Assembly: GCF_009192725.1 (NCBI RefSeq)
Contig: NZ_VOHR01000008.1
Location: forward strand, 1-36,557
Reading direction: 5' to 3'
Origin: Segeticoccus rhizosphaerae
Lineage (GTDB): Bacteria > Actinomycetota > Actinomycetes > Actinomycetales > Dermatophilaceae
DNA length: 36,557 bases
Positions 15,661-23,840 of this stretch are shown in pieces. The notes under the pieces were generated by a model, which worked only from the letters and a program-made list of their open reading frames with translations, made no database searches and was not told the DNA's origin. Each line of letters begins with the position of its first letter. Position 1 is the stretch's first letter. Both the position numbers and the translations under genes were made by a program.

Positions 15661-17045
15661 GCCGGCTCCCGCAAGTCGCCTACGGCAAAAGCGCCGGCCG
15701 GCAATTGGATCCCAGCGTCGCTGAGTGCTTGAGCAAATTTCGGTCGGAGACCGGTGGACCGCAGCGAACCTCGTACGCGGCCCTGATCGTCCCGACCGGG
15801 AGAAAAGTCGAAGGTGAAGAGGTCTTGCAGCGTAATCACGTCACCCTCCATACCCACCACCTCCGTGATCGCCAGAACCCGGCGCGTTCCATCCTTGAGC
15901 CGGGTGAGCTGGACGATGAGGTCGACGGCGCTGGAGACCTGGTCACGAATGGCGCGAATCGGTAAATCAACCCCGGCCATCAAGACCATGGTTTCGAGTC
16001 GAGAAAGGCTGTCGCGTGGCGAGTTGGCGTGCACGGTGGTCAACGATCCGTCGTGGCCGGTGTTCATCGCCTGCAACATGTCGAGAGCGGCACCGTCCCG
16101 GACCTCCCCCACGACAATACGATCAGGTCGCATGCGGAGCGAGTTGCGCACGAGATCGCGAATCGCGATGCTGCCCTTGCCCTCGACGTTCGGCGGGCGC
16201 GATTCCATACGCAAGACGTGGCGTTGGCGCAATTGCAGTTCAGCGGCATCTTCGATAGTCACGATGCGCTCGTCGTCGGGAATGTAGCTGGACATGACAT
16301 TGAGGAACGTCGTCTTGCCAGAGCCGGTTCCCCCAGAGATGACGATGTTGAGCCGGCCGCGCACGCAGGCATCGAGCACATCACGGGCCTGAGTCGTCAT
16401 CGTGCCGAATGCGATCAGGTCGTTGTCGGTGAACGGATCAGCCGCGAACTTGCGGATGGTGAGAACGCTGCCGTCTAGGGCTATGGGAGCTATCACGGCA
16501 TTCACGCGCGAGCCGTCGGGAAGCCGCGCATCGACCATAGGCTGAGCCTCGTCGATGCGTCGACCCACCCTGGCCACGATCTTGTCAATGGTTCGCCTCA
16601 GGTGGGCATCGCTGGTAAAAGATGCGGCGACGGGATGGATCTTGCCAGCGCGTTCGATGTAGATCTGGTGCGGACCGTTGACCATGATCTCGGTGATCTC
16701 GCTGTCGCGCAATAGCGGCTCCAGAGGGCCGTGGCCGAGGATCTCGTCGGCCACCTCCTGGGCTATCCGGGTGCGGTCGGCGTTGGAAAGCGGCGTGTCC
16801 TCGGCCTCGAGGACCCCTTGCAATGTTACTCGAACCCGCTGCTCCAACTCGCTGCTTGCGAGGTGTGGATCATAAAGTTGCGGTCCGAGACTCTCGATGA
16901 GTCCCTCATGGACGCTGGCCTTGACCGCAGCGTACGGATCGACTGCCACGGCCGGCTCTTGGCTGCCAGCCGTGGCCGACGAGCCCGCAGTTGGAACGAC
17001 GGGCGAGCTGCGGCGTGCTTGTTCCAGGCGATCGGCGAGACTCAT
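15657..17045 (-). CDS. tadA: Tad pilus assembly ATPase TadA (CpaF family)
   Basis: The 462-residue secretion ATPase powers Flp pilus extension and, in this family, probably retraction. The N-terminal domain (about 90-200) contains [11 protein letters not shown] and [13 protein letters not shown]. The RecA-like domain has Walker A G238-G-T-G-S-G-K244-T-T, the Asp box VTIEDAAEL (262-270), an Arg-rich loop, Walker [11 protein letters not shown] (309-318) and the His box [13 protein letters not shown]. All catalytic residues are present. ATG 17045 overlaps the tadZ stop (ATGA) and its own stop overlaps the tadB start (GTGA), so tadZ-tadA-tadB should be made in fixed proportion. It acts as a hexamer at the cytoplasmic face below TadB/TadC. 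Confidence 0.96.
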   Translation of the reverse strand: MSLADRLEQARRSSPVVPTAGSSATAGSQEPAVAVDPYAAVKASVHEGLIESLGPQLYDPHLASSELEQRVRVTLQGVLEAEDTPLSNADRTRIAQEVADEILGHGPLEPLLRDSEITEIMVNGPHQIYIERAGKIHPVAASFTSDAHLRRTIDKIVARVGRRIDEAQPMVDARLPDGSRVNAVIAPIALDGSVLTIRKFAADPFTDNDLIAFGTMTTQARDVLDACVRGRLNIVISGGTGSGKTTFLNVMSSYIPDDERIVTIEDAAELQLRQRHVLRMESRPPNVEGKGSIAIRDLVRNSLRMRPDRIVVGEVRDGAALDMLQAMNTGHDGSLTTVHANSPRDSLSRLETMVLMAGVDLPIRAIRDQVSSAVDLIVQLTRLKDGTRRVLAITEVVGMEGDVITLQDLFTFDFSPGRDDQGRVRGSLRSTGLRPKFAQALSDAGIQLPAGAFAVGDLREPA

Positions 17046-18253
17046 GCCTGGCTCCCAGCCTCGGCGCGGCGCAGGAAACGGCGTCCGTTGGCCCGGTGAG
17101 CAGCCTTGCTCACCGGCATCGGGGACTCGACCGCCATCTTTATAGCGGGACGCAGTCGCTCGCGGACCAGCGCCTTGAGTGCGAGGCTGACTGGGTTCTT
17201 CGGCTCGTGCAGCACGACGGGCACGCCGCGGTTCGTGGCGGCGGTGACGGCACGGTTGTCCGGGATCTCCTGAGCCAGCTCGTGATGCAAGGCGGTGGTG
17301 ACATCATCAACCGAAAGCCCGACCTTCGCGTCTGCTCTGTTGAGCACGAGCAAACGGTTAGCCTTCGGGTGTCCCAGTAGGTCGAGGGTATCGAGGGCGA
17401 GCCGCAGGTTCTTGACCGCGGGAATGTCGAGCGTCGCCAACAGAACCGAGGCGTCGCAGGCGTCGAAGCTGGTCAAGACGTGCTCTGTGAAGGCTGGCGG
17501 CGTGTCAATGACAACGACGTCATAGACCTTTTTGGCAACACGAAGAACCTCGGCGACAACGGCGGCTGGGATGCGGTCTGCGTCGCCCGGGTGAGCCGGA
17601 GCACAAAGCGCGTCTAGCCCCGAGTCGTGGTGCGTGACCACGGAGGCCAAGCCCTCAGCGTCCAGGTGGCCAGCCATCGCGACGACGTCTGCGATCGAGC
17701 GCTCCGGCATCAGGCCGAGCGAGATCGCCACATCGCCGAATGCAAGATCGAGGTCGATCAGCAGCACGCGGGTGGTGCGGTCCAAAGCGAGCTCAGCAGC
17801 CATGTTGGTTGAGACCGTGGTCTTGCCGCAGCCCCCCTTGGCCGAGAAGACGGTGACGATGCGGCCCTCCGCCGCCTCAGATCCCCCTGCCAGCCCGGCC
17901 AGCCTTGTCGAGAGTTGCTGGCTGCGAGAGCAGGCCTCGGTAAGGCTACTAAGGTCATCGGCACTCACGACCTCTCGAACACCCGCCCGCAGCGATTGGG
18001 CAAGGACACCGACGTCAAGCCTCCGACGCATCAGCACCACGCCTACTTCAGGCCGTTCGAGTCGTAGCGAGTCCGCCACGGTGAGCGCAGACGTCAGATC
18101 GATATCCGGTCCAATGACCAGCAGTATCTCGCGGCGATCATCGGCGAGACTGCGGTGTGCAGCGGGCGCAGACTCGACGACACGCATGCCGTGTCCCAGC
18201 GCCAACCGGAGGTTCTCGGCTGCCTGGTGGTCGGTTTCCCAAAGGAAGGTCAT
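17042..18253 (-). CDS. tadZ: Tad pilus localisation ATPase TadZ/CpaE
   Basis: The 403-residue protein has an atypical receiver-like N-terminal domain (about 1-115) and a ParA/MinD-type ATPase domain. The deviant Walker A reads FSAKGGCGKTTVSTN (about 136-150), followed by LLIDLDLAFGDVA and VVVIDTPPAF. TadZ/CpaE places the Tad machine in the cell, usually at a pole. The receiver-like part lacks a clear phospho-acceptor pocket, as is usual for TadZ. The C-terminus (after about 370) is basic and may touch membrane phospholipid or DNA. ATG 18253 lies seven bases after the cpaB stop, and its own stop overlaps the tadA start. Confidence 0.93.
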   Translation of the reverse strand: MTFLWETDHQAAENLRLALGHGMRVVESAPAAHRSLADDRREILLVIGPDIDLTSALTVADSLRLERPEVGVVLMRRRLDVGVLAQSLRAGVREVVSADDLSSLTEACSRSQQLSTRLAGLAGGSEAAEGRIVTVFSAKGGCGKTTVSTNMAAELALDRTTRVLLIDLDLAFGDVAISLGLMPERSIADVVAMAGHLDAEGLASVVTHHDSGLDALCAPAHPGDADRIPAAVVAEVLRVAKKVYDVVVIDTPPAFTEHVLTSFDACDASVLLATLDIPAVKNLRLALDTLDLLGHPKANRLLVLNRADAKVGLSVDDVTTALHHELAQEIPDNRAVTAATNRGVPVVLHEPKNPVSLALKALVRERLRPAIKMAVESPMPVSKAAHRANGRRFLRRAEAGSQA

Positions 18254-18260
18254 GACTGTC

Positions 18261-19079
18261 TCACTTTCCGAGGACGGTGTTGTCGTTGACGTCCGTCGCG
18301 GTGTCCGGCTTGGCGTCCTTGCCGAGCAGGCCGGCGTAGAGCGTGCCGGTCTGGATGCCGTGTACCAGGCGGAGGGAGTCCTTTGGAGAGACTGCCACGG
18401 TCACCAATGCCTGCAGCTCGTCATCTGGAGTCGTGCCGGCGCTTTTGTCCTTACCTTCGGTGGCGGTAGGTGCCGGAGCAGGAGCGCCTTCCCGGGTGGT
18501 GCCGACTGCGATGACTTTGACGCCGGTCAGCAGGATGCGGGTGGCGTGCAGGTACTCGGGCTTGTCCGCCAAGTGCTCTCCATTGGGCGTCAACTTGTCA
18601 GCCTTGGGGTCGTGAGCATTGAAGGTGTCGTAGATGACGATCTGAGATCCAGGCTTGAGCAGAGGCGCGATCCGCTGAGGGTCCGAGAGGCTCACCGTGA
18701 TCGCCACCATGCCCTTGGGCACCAGCGGCAAGGTGACCTTCTTCGTCGCCTTGGCAGTACCGAAGCGATCGGTGAGCACGACTTCACCAATCTGTATATC
18801 GGACTCGGCGACCAATGAGCGCGTTGCTGGCTCGACGCTCGTCATCGCGCCGTCGGGCACGCCCTTGGCTACAACCTGTTCCGGCACGATGAAGGCGCCG
18901 TCGACTGCCTTGGCCAACGTGGTGCCCTCCGGCACCGCCTTCTTGGCGATGTAGACAGTGGAGACCTCTTGGCCGGCCACCGCCCGCTTGTCGGCAGACT
19001 GAGCATAAGCCACGACGGCTCCCGCTCCCACCACCGCCACGACCAGGGCGATCACGATCGCCACCACTCGACGCTTCAT
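18261..19079 (-). CDS. cpaB: Flp pilus assembly protein CpaB/RcpC
   Basis: The 272-residue protein has one N-terminal membrane anchor (residues 4-27), then a SAF domain (about 40-105: VYIAKKAVPEGTTL, PATRSLVAESDIQIGEVV) and a RcpC-type beta-rich domain (about 115-260: VTVSLSDPQRIAPLLKPGSQ). In Gram-negative Tad systems this protein helps the outer-membrane secretin. Actinobacteria have no such secretin, so here it probably works at the wall-facing side of the machine, perhaps binding peptidoglycan or glycan through the SAF domain (inference). A Pro/Ala/Thr-rich loop (about 200-222) interrupts the second domain. Start ATG 19079 has GAGGA six bases upstream. Confidence 0.88.
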   Translation of the reverse strand: MKRRVVAIVIALVVAVVGAGAVVAYAQSADKRAVAGQEVSTVYIAKKAVPEGTTLAKAVDGAFIVPEQVVAKGVPDGAMTSVEPATRSLVAESDIQIGEVVLTDRFGTAKATKKVTLPLVPKGMVAITVSLSDPQRIAPLLKPGSQIVIYDTFNAHDPKADKLTPNGEHLADKPEYLHATRILLTGVKVIAVGTTREGAPAPAPTATEGKDKSAGTTPDDELQALVTVAVSPKDSLRLVHGIQTGTLYAGLLGKDAKPDTATDVNDNTVLGK

Positions 19080-19088
19080 GTCAGTTCC

Positions 19089-20216
19089 TCATCCCGCCAT
19101 CTGAATAACCGTGGCACCCAGGTTTGGTGTGCCGGGGGGGCCAATCACGGTGCCAGTCGGCACCAAATCCTTCAGGAAATATCCGTAGAGACAGTTTCCG
19201 CCCTTGGCCTGGCATGCTGCTTTCGCTGCAGCTGTCGGATATCCCGGGAGGTTCGCCTTAAGCTGACCCGTGACATCGACGGCCGTAATGAAGAAGGCTG
19301 CCAAACCAAGGATGTGGTAGTTGGCGTTGCTACCGTTAGCCGTGTTGTCACACAGGACCTTTAAATTCGACTGACAGTCGTACACCGGCACGTATGCAAC
19401 CTGTCCGACGGTAGCTTTTATAGAGTCGCTGCAGCCGCTCGGCGGGCTTACACCGGTCGACACGCTGACCCAGCCATTGGCGTCGACCTTGCTCTGACAG
19501 TTGGGTGTTGGGGCGAGCCAGCCGAAACCACCAGGTTGGTCATGACCATTGAAGCTGCACGGCGCGTCGTTGCTACCGTTGAGTTCGATCGCGATCTCTG
19601 CCGTGGGGTAGGTGGCGCCACTTCCGGTGGCGTCACGCCATTCACACGCGGAGAGAGTAAACGGCAGAGTCGAAATGAAATTCGCCGGCGGTCCCCAGGC
19701 AGCGGCTGCACAGGCCTGGTGGAAAGTGCCGGTTGAGCTGCCGGTCAATGACTGGGCGAAGATTGAGGGAAGGAGGGTGTCGCCAACGGGAGTACGGGTG
19801 TAGACGCGGACGAAGTTGGAATCCGCTGGCAGGTTGGCGTCTGGGCAGTTCTGCAGTAGTTTCGATGCCACGGTGCCGCAAGATGGGAGGGTGTTGTTGG
19901 GATCGTGACCACAGACAGCTGGCCCACCGTCGCTCCGTGCCAGTGCGGTATTGGTGTCGCTGTTGTCGTTGGCGTCGGCGAGGTTCTTGAGGTCGGGACT
20001 TGAATCGCTAGGGCAGGCATTGGTCTTCGCGCATTGCAGCGCAGCGGCCAAGGCACCAGCGTCGGCGCCGTTTTGCAATTGACGTCGCTCGTGAGACATG
20101 GCGCCGACGTCGACCGTGAGGGCGGCCATCCCGAGCAAGGAGCCCATACCGAGCACCACGGCCACGATTAGGGCAACAGCCCCGCGCTCGCGGTCCCGGC
20201 TTGCGAAGGGCTTCAT
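19089..20216 (-). CDS. TadG-like Cys-rich pilus-associated protein
   Basis: The 375-residue protein starts with a basic stretch and one long hydrophobic segment (GAVALIVAVVLGMGSLLGMA) followed by DVGAMSHERRQLQNGADAGALAAA, the typical TadG/TadE-like (Flp pseudopilin) N-terminus. The outside part holds 14 cysteines, an even number that suits disulfide bonding, and is rich in Asn, Thr, Ser and Gly. Start: the frame extends to GTG 20225, but ATG 20216 overlaps the tadE TGA (20213-20216) and has GAGGTG six bases upstream. TadG is thought to be a minor, surface-exposed part needed for pilus assembly or adhesion. I see no vWA domain, which other TadG proteins have; in this operon vWA is on TadB. Confidence 0.8.
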   Translation of the reverse strand: MKPFASRDRERGAVALIVAVVLGMGSLLGMAALTVDVGAMSHERRQLQNGADAGALAAALQCAKTNACPSDSSPDLKNLADANDNSDTNTALARSDGGPAVCGHDPNNTLPSCGTVASKLLQNCPDANLPADSNFVRVYTRTPVGDTLLPSIFAQSLTGSSTGTFHQACAAAAWGPPANFISTLPFTLSACEWRDATGSGATYPTAEIAIELNGSNDAPCSFNGHDQPGGFGWLAPTPNCQSKVDANGWVSVSTGVSPPSGCSDSIKATVGQVAYVPVYDCQSNLKVLCDNTANGSNANYHILGLAAFFITAVDVTGQLKANLPGYPTAAAKAACQAKGGNCLYGYFLKDLVPTGTVIGPPGTPNLGATVIQMAG

Positions 20217-20605
20217 CCTTGACACCTCATCGTCGCCGTCTGGGGGTAATTGCGGTCAATGCCGGGAATCCAGCCGACCAGGATCAGACCAGTCGGGTGC
20301 CAACCGACCGTCACTTCTGCAGAGTCGTTCGGCAAGGGAGCTGCCGGGCACGCCCGAGTCACGGCAACGGTCATACTGGAAAGCCCTGGGGCAGCTGCGT
20401 GCGCTCTCGTGGAGACATCGCCCGGAAAGCCGAGCGACTCCATGCGGACTCCCTCGCGGGCCGCTTGACTGAGTTGGATTTGAGCCGTGTAGATGCGGCC
20501 GAAGTCGATGATGCCGAAGAGCAGGACAATCAGGAGTGGCAGCACGAGAGCCATCTCAACCGCGGCTGCGCCGCGGTCGTGACCTTCTCTGCGTCGGCGT
20601 CTCAT
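20213..20605 (-). CDS. tadE: TadE-family minor pilin (pseudopilin)
   Basis: The 130-residue protein shows the TadE pattern: a basic, Arg-rich leader, then GAAAVEMALVLPLLIVLLFG and IIDFGRIYTAQIQLSQAAREG. The Glu after the GAAAV segment matches the processing region of Flp-like pilins (cleavage after the Gly). The C-terminal part has two cysteines (TRACPAAP and the end TMRCQG) that could pair. ATG 20605 has AGGAG seven bases upstream. Two stable hairpins lie between it and the upstream pilin genes. It overlaps the tadG-like gene by four bases, so both minor pilins are likely made together. Confidence 0.88.
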   Translation of the reverse strand: MRRRRREGHDRGAAAVEMALVLPLLIVLLFGIIDFGRIYTAQIQLSQAAREGVRMESLGFPGDVSTRAHAAAPGLSSMTVAVTRACPAAPLPNDSAEVTVGWHPTGLILVGWIPGIDRNYPQTATMRCQG

Positions 20606-20638
20606 GGCCGGGCTCCTGGTGGTGTGTTGAGGAATACC

Positions 20639-20657
20639 TGCGCTGATAACCAGCGCA
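20639..20657 (-). other. Small RNA hairpin in the flp2-tadE gap
   Basis: A perfect seven-base-pair stem (20639-20645 with 20651-20657) with a five-base loop lies just downstream, in the direction of transcription, of the larger hairpin at 20665-20701. Together they fill most of the space between the pilin genes and tadE, with the tadE ribosome-binding site following after about 20 bases. Confidence 0.55.
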
Positions 20658-20660
20658 AGA

Positions 20661-20707
20661 GCCGGTCCGGCGGCGCCCGCGAAAGAGGAACGCCGCCGGA
20701 CTTCGGC
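20661..20707 (-). terminator. Large hairpin after the pilin genes (partial terminator or RNA stabiliser)
   Basis: An 11-base-pair perfect stem (20665-20675 with 20691-20701, arm GTCCGGCGGCG, 15-base loop) is extended by four more pairs (20661-20664 with 20704-20707) across a two-base bulge. It starts right after the flp2 stop. Such a structure can end most transcripts or protect the 3' end of the pilin message, giving much more pilin than assembly protein. No T-tract follows. Confidence 0.6.
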
Positions 20708-20869
20708 CTAGAACGGTGGGACCGAGGCGAAAAGCCCTTGGACCCTGATGCCGACAACAGTCACCATTGCGATGATCATGCCAGCGATGAGGCCGGCCAT
20801 GAGCGCGTACTCCACGGCCGTGGCACCACGGTCGCCGTGCCGGCTGACCGTGGAGTACCGCTGGATCAC
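20708..20869 (-). CDS. Second Flp-family pilin, 53 residues
   Basis: A short frame from GTG 20869 to TAG at 20708 encodes 53 residues. A short basic leader ends HGDRG, followed by the pilin core ATAVEYALMAGLIAG and a hydrophobic helix, finishing VQGLFASVPPF. Predicted cleavage is after G15; E20 (+5) and Y21 (+6) of the mature protein are the conserved Flp Glu-Tyr pair. The GTG overlaps the TGA of the first pilin gene (GTGA 20866-20869), so synthesis is coupled. The N-terminal half is like the first pilin, but the C-terminus differs. It could be an alternative or minor pilin. It is under 60 codons and easily missed by gene callers. Confidence 0.85.
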   Translation of the reverse strand: MIQRYSTVSRHGDRGATAVEYALMAGLIAGMIIAMVTVVGIRVQGLFASVPPF

Positions 20870-21057
20870 GGCAGGTTGGTGTTGACGAGGTTGAACGCGC
20901 CCAGGATCTTCTGGCCAACTGCCGCGACGACGACGATGATGATGGCCGCGATGAGCGCGACCATGATGCCGTACTCCACCGCAGTGGCGCCGCGGTCCTT
21001 CTTGTCCTGGAGGAGGTGGAAGGCGCGGGTCTGGAGCTTGACGAGTGCAGAGGTCAT
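20866..21057 (-). CDS. flp: Flp-family major pilin
   Basis: The 63-residue pilin has leader MTSALVKLQTRAFHLLQDKK, then processing site DRG/ATAVEYGIM with cleavage after G23, E28 (+5) and Y29 (+6), a 20-residue hydrophobic helix and tail GQKILGAFNLVNTNLP. It is the first gene of the Tad operon and probably the main pilus subunit. Start: the open frame runs further upstream, but ATG 21057 is preceded by AAAGGGG about eight bases away and gives the normal pilin length. A small CCCTT/AAGGG hairpin overlaps that ribosome-binding site. The processing peptidase (TadV/CpaA) is not encoded in this window. Confidence 0.9.
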   Translation of the reverse strand: MTSALVKLQTRAFHLLQDKKDRGATAVEYGIMVALIAAIIIVVVAAVGQKILGAFNLVNTNLP

Positions 21058-21191
21058 GTCGAATCCCCTTTCAAGGGCTTGGGTGGTGCGGCCCGGGAGG
21101 TGGTCCGCGACATCACCTAGATTGCCCGGCGCGAGGTCCACGCACCATCGGCTGTTCCGCCCCTTTGTGGCTGCCTCTTCGGACGACAATG

Positions 21192-21215
21192 GGGGTCATC
21201 CGAACGGATGACCCC
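21192..21215 (-). terminator. Hairpin terminator overlapping the comF stop
   Basis: A perfect 11-base-pair stem (21192-21202 with 21205-21215, arm GGGGTCATCCG, two-base AA turn) spans the last codons and stop of comF. It would end mtrA-mtrB-lpqB-comF transcription just before the flp promoter region (21058-21191), insulating the pilus operon from the mtr block. Confidence 0.65.
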
Positions 21216-21990
21216 GACGCCTCTGGGTGGCCGCCACGGTGGCCCCTACCACGTGCCCTGCGCCGGCCTCACGAAGCGCTCTGGCCGCTTCGGTCAGGGT
21301 CGCCCCCGTCGTCAACACGTCGTCGACCAGCACACACGCCGAGCCCCCCGGGCAGCCGGCCCAACGAGCCCGCACGGCCATCGCGCGGTCGAGGTTGGCG
21401 GCGCGTTCGACGCTGTCCAGCCCGGCTTGATCCGCTACCCGCCGGGTCAGCCGAAGACATCTTGCCACATATATCGACCTGTGATCGAACGGGCTTGAGC
21501 CCCTGACCTGAATTTCGCGAATCGCCTTGCCCAACAATATATTCAGCGGGACGTCGCCGCGACTACGGACCGCTTGGGGTGAAGACGGCGCCGGCACCAA
21601 CCACACCGGCCGGCCCGCTTGCAACGCCGCCGCCACAACCACATCCTCCGCGAGCGCAGCCTGCAGAGCAGCCGCGAGCAGGGGCGCGAGGACGTGCACC
21701 AGATCGCGCCGGTCACCGTCCTTGAAGGCGACCAGCGCGCCTCGGAAAGGCCCGGCATACGGTCCACTCGCCCACACGGGCGGACAGCCCTGCGGCATCG
21801 GATCGGGTCGCGCCGGCCGCGGCCAGCCGGCGCTCCCGTCCCGCAGCTGAGCCTCGCACTCGTCACACCACGGACGACCGGGCGACCCGCAACCACCGCA
21901 GCTCGACGGCAGGGCTAGACCGGCCAGCTCGCCCAGGCAGCGTCGCAGCAGCCCGCGCTGGTCCCGAGGAACAAGGTCGGACGTAGCCAT
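21196..21990 (-). CDS. comF: ComF-family phosphoribosyltransferase-like protein
   Basis: The 264-residue protein has an N-terminal zinc-ribbon-like motif with C31, C34, C42 and C45 (SSCGGCG ... WCDEC). A type I phosphoribosyltransferase fold follows, with the PRPP-binding loop LVDDVLTTGATLTEAA (about 221-236). ComF proteins assist DNA uptake in competent bacteria, but in actinobacteria this gene is a fixed neighbour of lpqB and hpf and its role there is not settled. Residues PVWLVPAPSSPQAVRSRGDVPL match the typical central ComF segment. ATG 21990 lies 92 bases after the lpqB stop, with a CGAGGCGCCTCG palindrome in between. Confidence 0.88.
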   Translation of the reverse strand: MATSDLVPRDQRGLLRRCLGELAGLALPSSCGGCGSPGRPWCDECEAQLRDGSAGWPRPARPDPMPQGCPPVWASGPYAGPFRGALVAFKDGDRRDLVHVLAPLLAAALQAALAEDVVVAAALQAGRPVWLVPAPSSPQAVRSRGDVPLNILLGKAIREIQVRGSSPFDHRSIYVARCLRLTRRVADQAGLDSVERAANLDRAMAVRARWAGCPGGSACVLVDDVLTTGATLTEAARALREAGAGHVVGATVAATQRRRGHPFG

Positions 21991-22082
21991 GCCGCCACGA
22001 TGTCACTGCATCCGGAGCCCCGGGAACGAGCGAGGCGCCTCGTGGATCAAGGCCGTTCGCAGAAGAGGGGTGTGGAGGGAAC

Positions 22083-23840
22083 TCAGGAACCCGGGACGAC
22101 GATGTCGGTGCCGGGACCGTATTCGGGCCAGCTCGCACCCGCCCGGGTGAGGACCTTGTCGCGGTCGGTCACGACCAGCAGGCCCTGCGAGCCGCCCTGG
22201 CCGGTGGCCGTGATGGAGCGCGCGCCCTCGACCGGGTTGAGCGGGGTGAGCTGGCCGCCGATGTCGATGACGAAGGGACGGATCCGCTCCCTGGTGGAGG
22301 TGCGCCCCAGCACCGCCACCGACCGGTCCGACACCCAGACCACGTCGGTCACGGAGATCAAGGTGGAGCCGATCCGCTTGGGCGGGGTGAGCCCGACTGG
22401 GTTGCCATGGCGGTCACGCTTCACCGCGGTGATCGCGACCTGGTCGCGGTCGGTCTTCGGGTCGTGCAGGACGATCACGGCGCGCTGGTCGGTGCGGGAC
22501 ATCCGGAAGTCGATGATCTGCCGGTCGCCGAGCCACGGCACCGCCACCTCCTCCGGCAACGCATCGGCCATCGTCGTGATCGTGTTGATAACCCACAGAC
22601 GGCTGCGTCCCCCTGCCTGGCCGGCGACCCAGAGGCCGTTTTGGCTGCCGAAGCTCGGCTCGGTCAGGTCGGTGGCGAAGCGGGGCACCATGTGGAAGGT
22701 CTCGCCCTCCCACCGGCCCAGGTCCTTGTGGTCACCGCCGATCGCCGCGAGCTGGTCGCCGCTGGGTGATGCCGCGAGCCCGATCCACCCGATGGGCACC
22801 TGCGGCAGCTCGGGCGCGGACTTGGGGTGCACCGGCGGCAGGTCGATCCGGGTCGCGTCCACCCGAGTGAGCTCGGTGCCGGAGCGCAGCAACGCCGGCT
22901 GGTCCACCGGCGCCGTGAGGCCATAGCCCACATCGCTCGGATCGGTGGGGCTGTGCGAGAGGCCTTGCACCTCGAGCGGCGCGTCGTCCACCCGGATGGT
23001 CAACCGGCGCACCGAGGGCGACTGGTCCAGCGTGGTCAGGAACTGCGCCCACATCATCTTGCGATGCTCGACGTCGGCGTCTCGCGCGCGCGCGTTGAGG
23101 TCGAGGGTGGCCGTGCCGTCCTCGATGGCCACGGCGTCGACGGCCATCGACGCGCCGGACGGCACGCCGGTCTCGACCGCACCCCGCAGGTAGGCCGGCA
23201 CCGGCTCGAGCTGCGCGCGCGCCAGGCTCGTGGCAAGGCCGGGTCCGGTGGGGAACCACCGCACATCCGGGACCATCGCGCGGGTCTTCGGGTCGATGTA
23301 GTTGACGCCGAACGCCTGGTAGAGCCGCTCGAAGTCGAGCGCGCTCACCCACAGCCCGAAGCCTTTCGGCAGGGCAGAGATGCGCCACTGGCCTTCGACC
23401 TTCTGGAGGGTGAACCTCGCCGAGCGGTGCGCGCTGGCGGACAGGTCGGTGTAGTAGCCCTGTGAGTTGACCGTCGCCACAGCCTTCACCCCTACCGTCA
23501 CGTGGTCGGGCGGCTGGTGCTTCACGGTGAAGTTGGTCTCGCCGGTGTGGACGACGACCTTGCGCTCGGGCACCCACTTCTCCGCGAGGCGGGCGGTGAG
23601 AAACTGCCGCGCCACCTCGTGGTCGTTCTCGAAGCCAGCACCCGCGCGGAGGAAGCCCCTGACGATGTCGTTCTGCGAGGCGCCGGCACGGGGTCCGTCG
23701 TAGTCGATGCGGAACGGTTCCCCCGGCCCGGGGCCGAGGGCCAGACCAGGCTTGACCTCGCTCTCGGAGGGCAGGCCAGCGCAGGCCGTGAGCGTCATCA
23801 ACAGCGCGAGCACGGCCGCCAGCAGGGTCCGCCGTCTCAC
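22083..23840 (-). CDS. lpqB: Lipoprotein LpqB, partner of MtrAB
   Basis: The 585-residue lipoprotein begins at GTG 23840, which overlaps the mtrB TGA (23837-23840). The frame is open further upstream, but only this start puts a lipoprotein signal in place: basic VRRR, a hydrophobic core and lipobox LTAC with Cys20. A GerMN domain follows (about 180-310, with VPAYLRGAVETGVPSG and VDAVAIEDGTATLDLNARA), then a beta-propeller-like C-terminal part. In mycobacteria and streptomycetes LpqB binds the outer part of MtrB and tunes MtrAB signalling in cell division and wall homeostasis. The gene order mtrA-mtrB-lpqB confirms the assignment. Confidence 0.93.
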   Translation of the reverse strand: MRRRTLLAAVLALLMTLTACAGLPSESEVKPGLALGPGPGEPFRIDYDGPRAGASQNDIVRGFLRAGAGFENDHEVARQFLTARLAEKWVPERKVVVHTGETNFTVKHQPPDHVTVGVKAVATVNSQGYYTDLSASAHRSARFTLQKVEGQWRISALPKGFGLWVSALDFERLYQAFGVNYIDPKTRAMVPDVRWFPTGPGLATSLARAQLEPVPAYLRGAVETGVPSGASMAVDAVAIEDGTATLDLNARARDADVEHRKMMWAQFLTTLDQSPSVRRLTIRVDDAPLEVQGLSHSPTDPSDVGYGLTAPVDQPALLRSGTELTRVDATRIDLPPVHPKSAPELPQVPIGWIGLAASPSGDQLAAIGGDHKDLGRWEGETFHMVPRFATDLTEPSFGSQNGLWVAGQAGGRSRLWVINTITTMADALPEEVAVPWLGDRQIIDFRMSRTDQRAVIVLHDPKTDRDQVAITAVKRDRHGNPVGLTPPKRIGSTLISVTDVVWVSDRSVAVLGRTSTRERIRPFVIDIGGQLTPLNPVEGARSITATGQGGSQGLLVVTDRDKVLTRAGASWPEYGPGTDIVVPGS

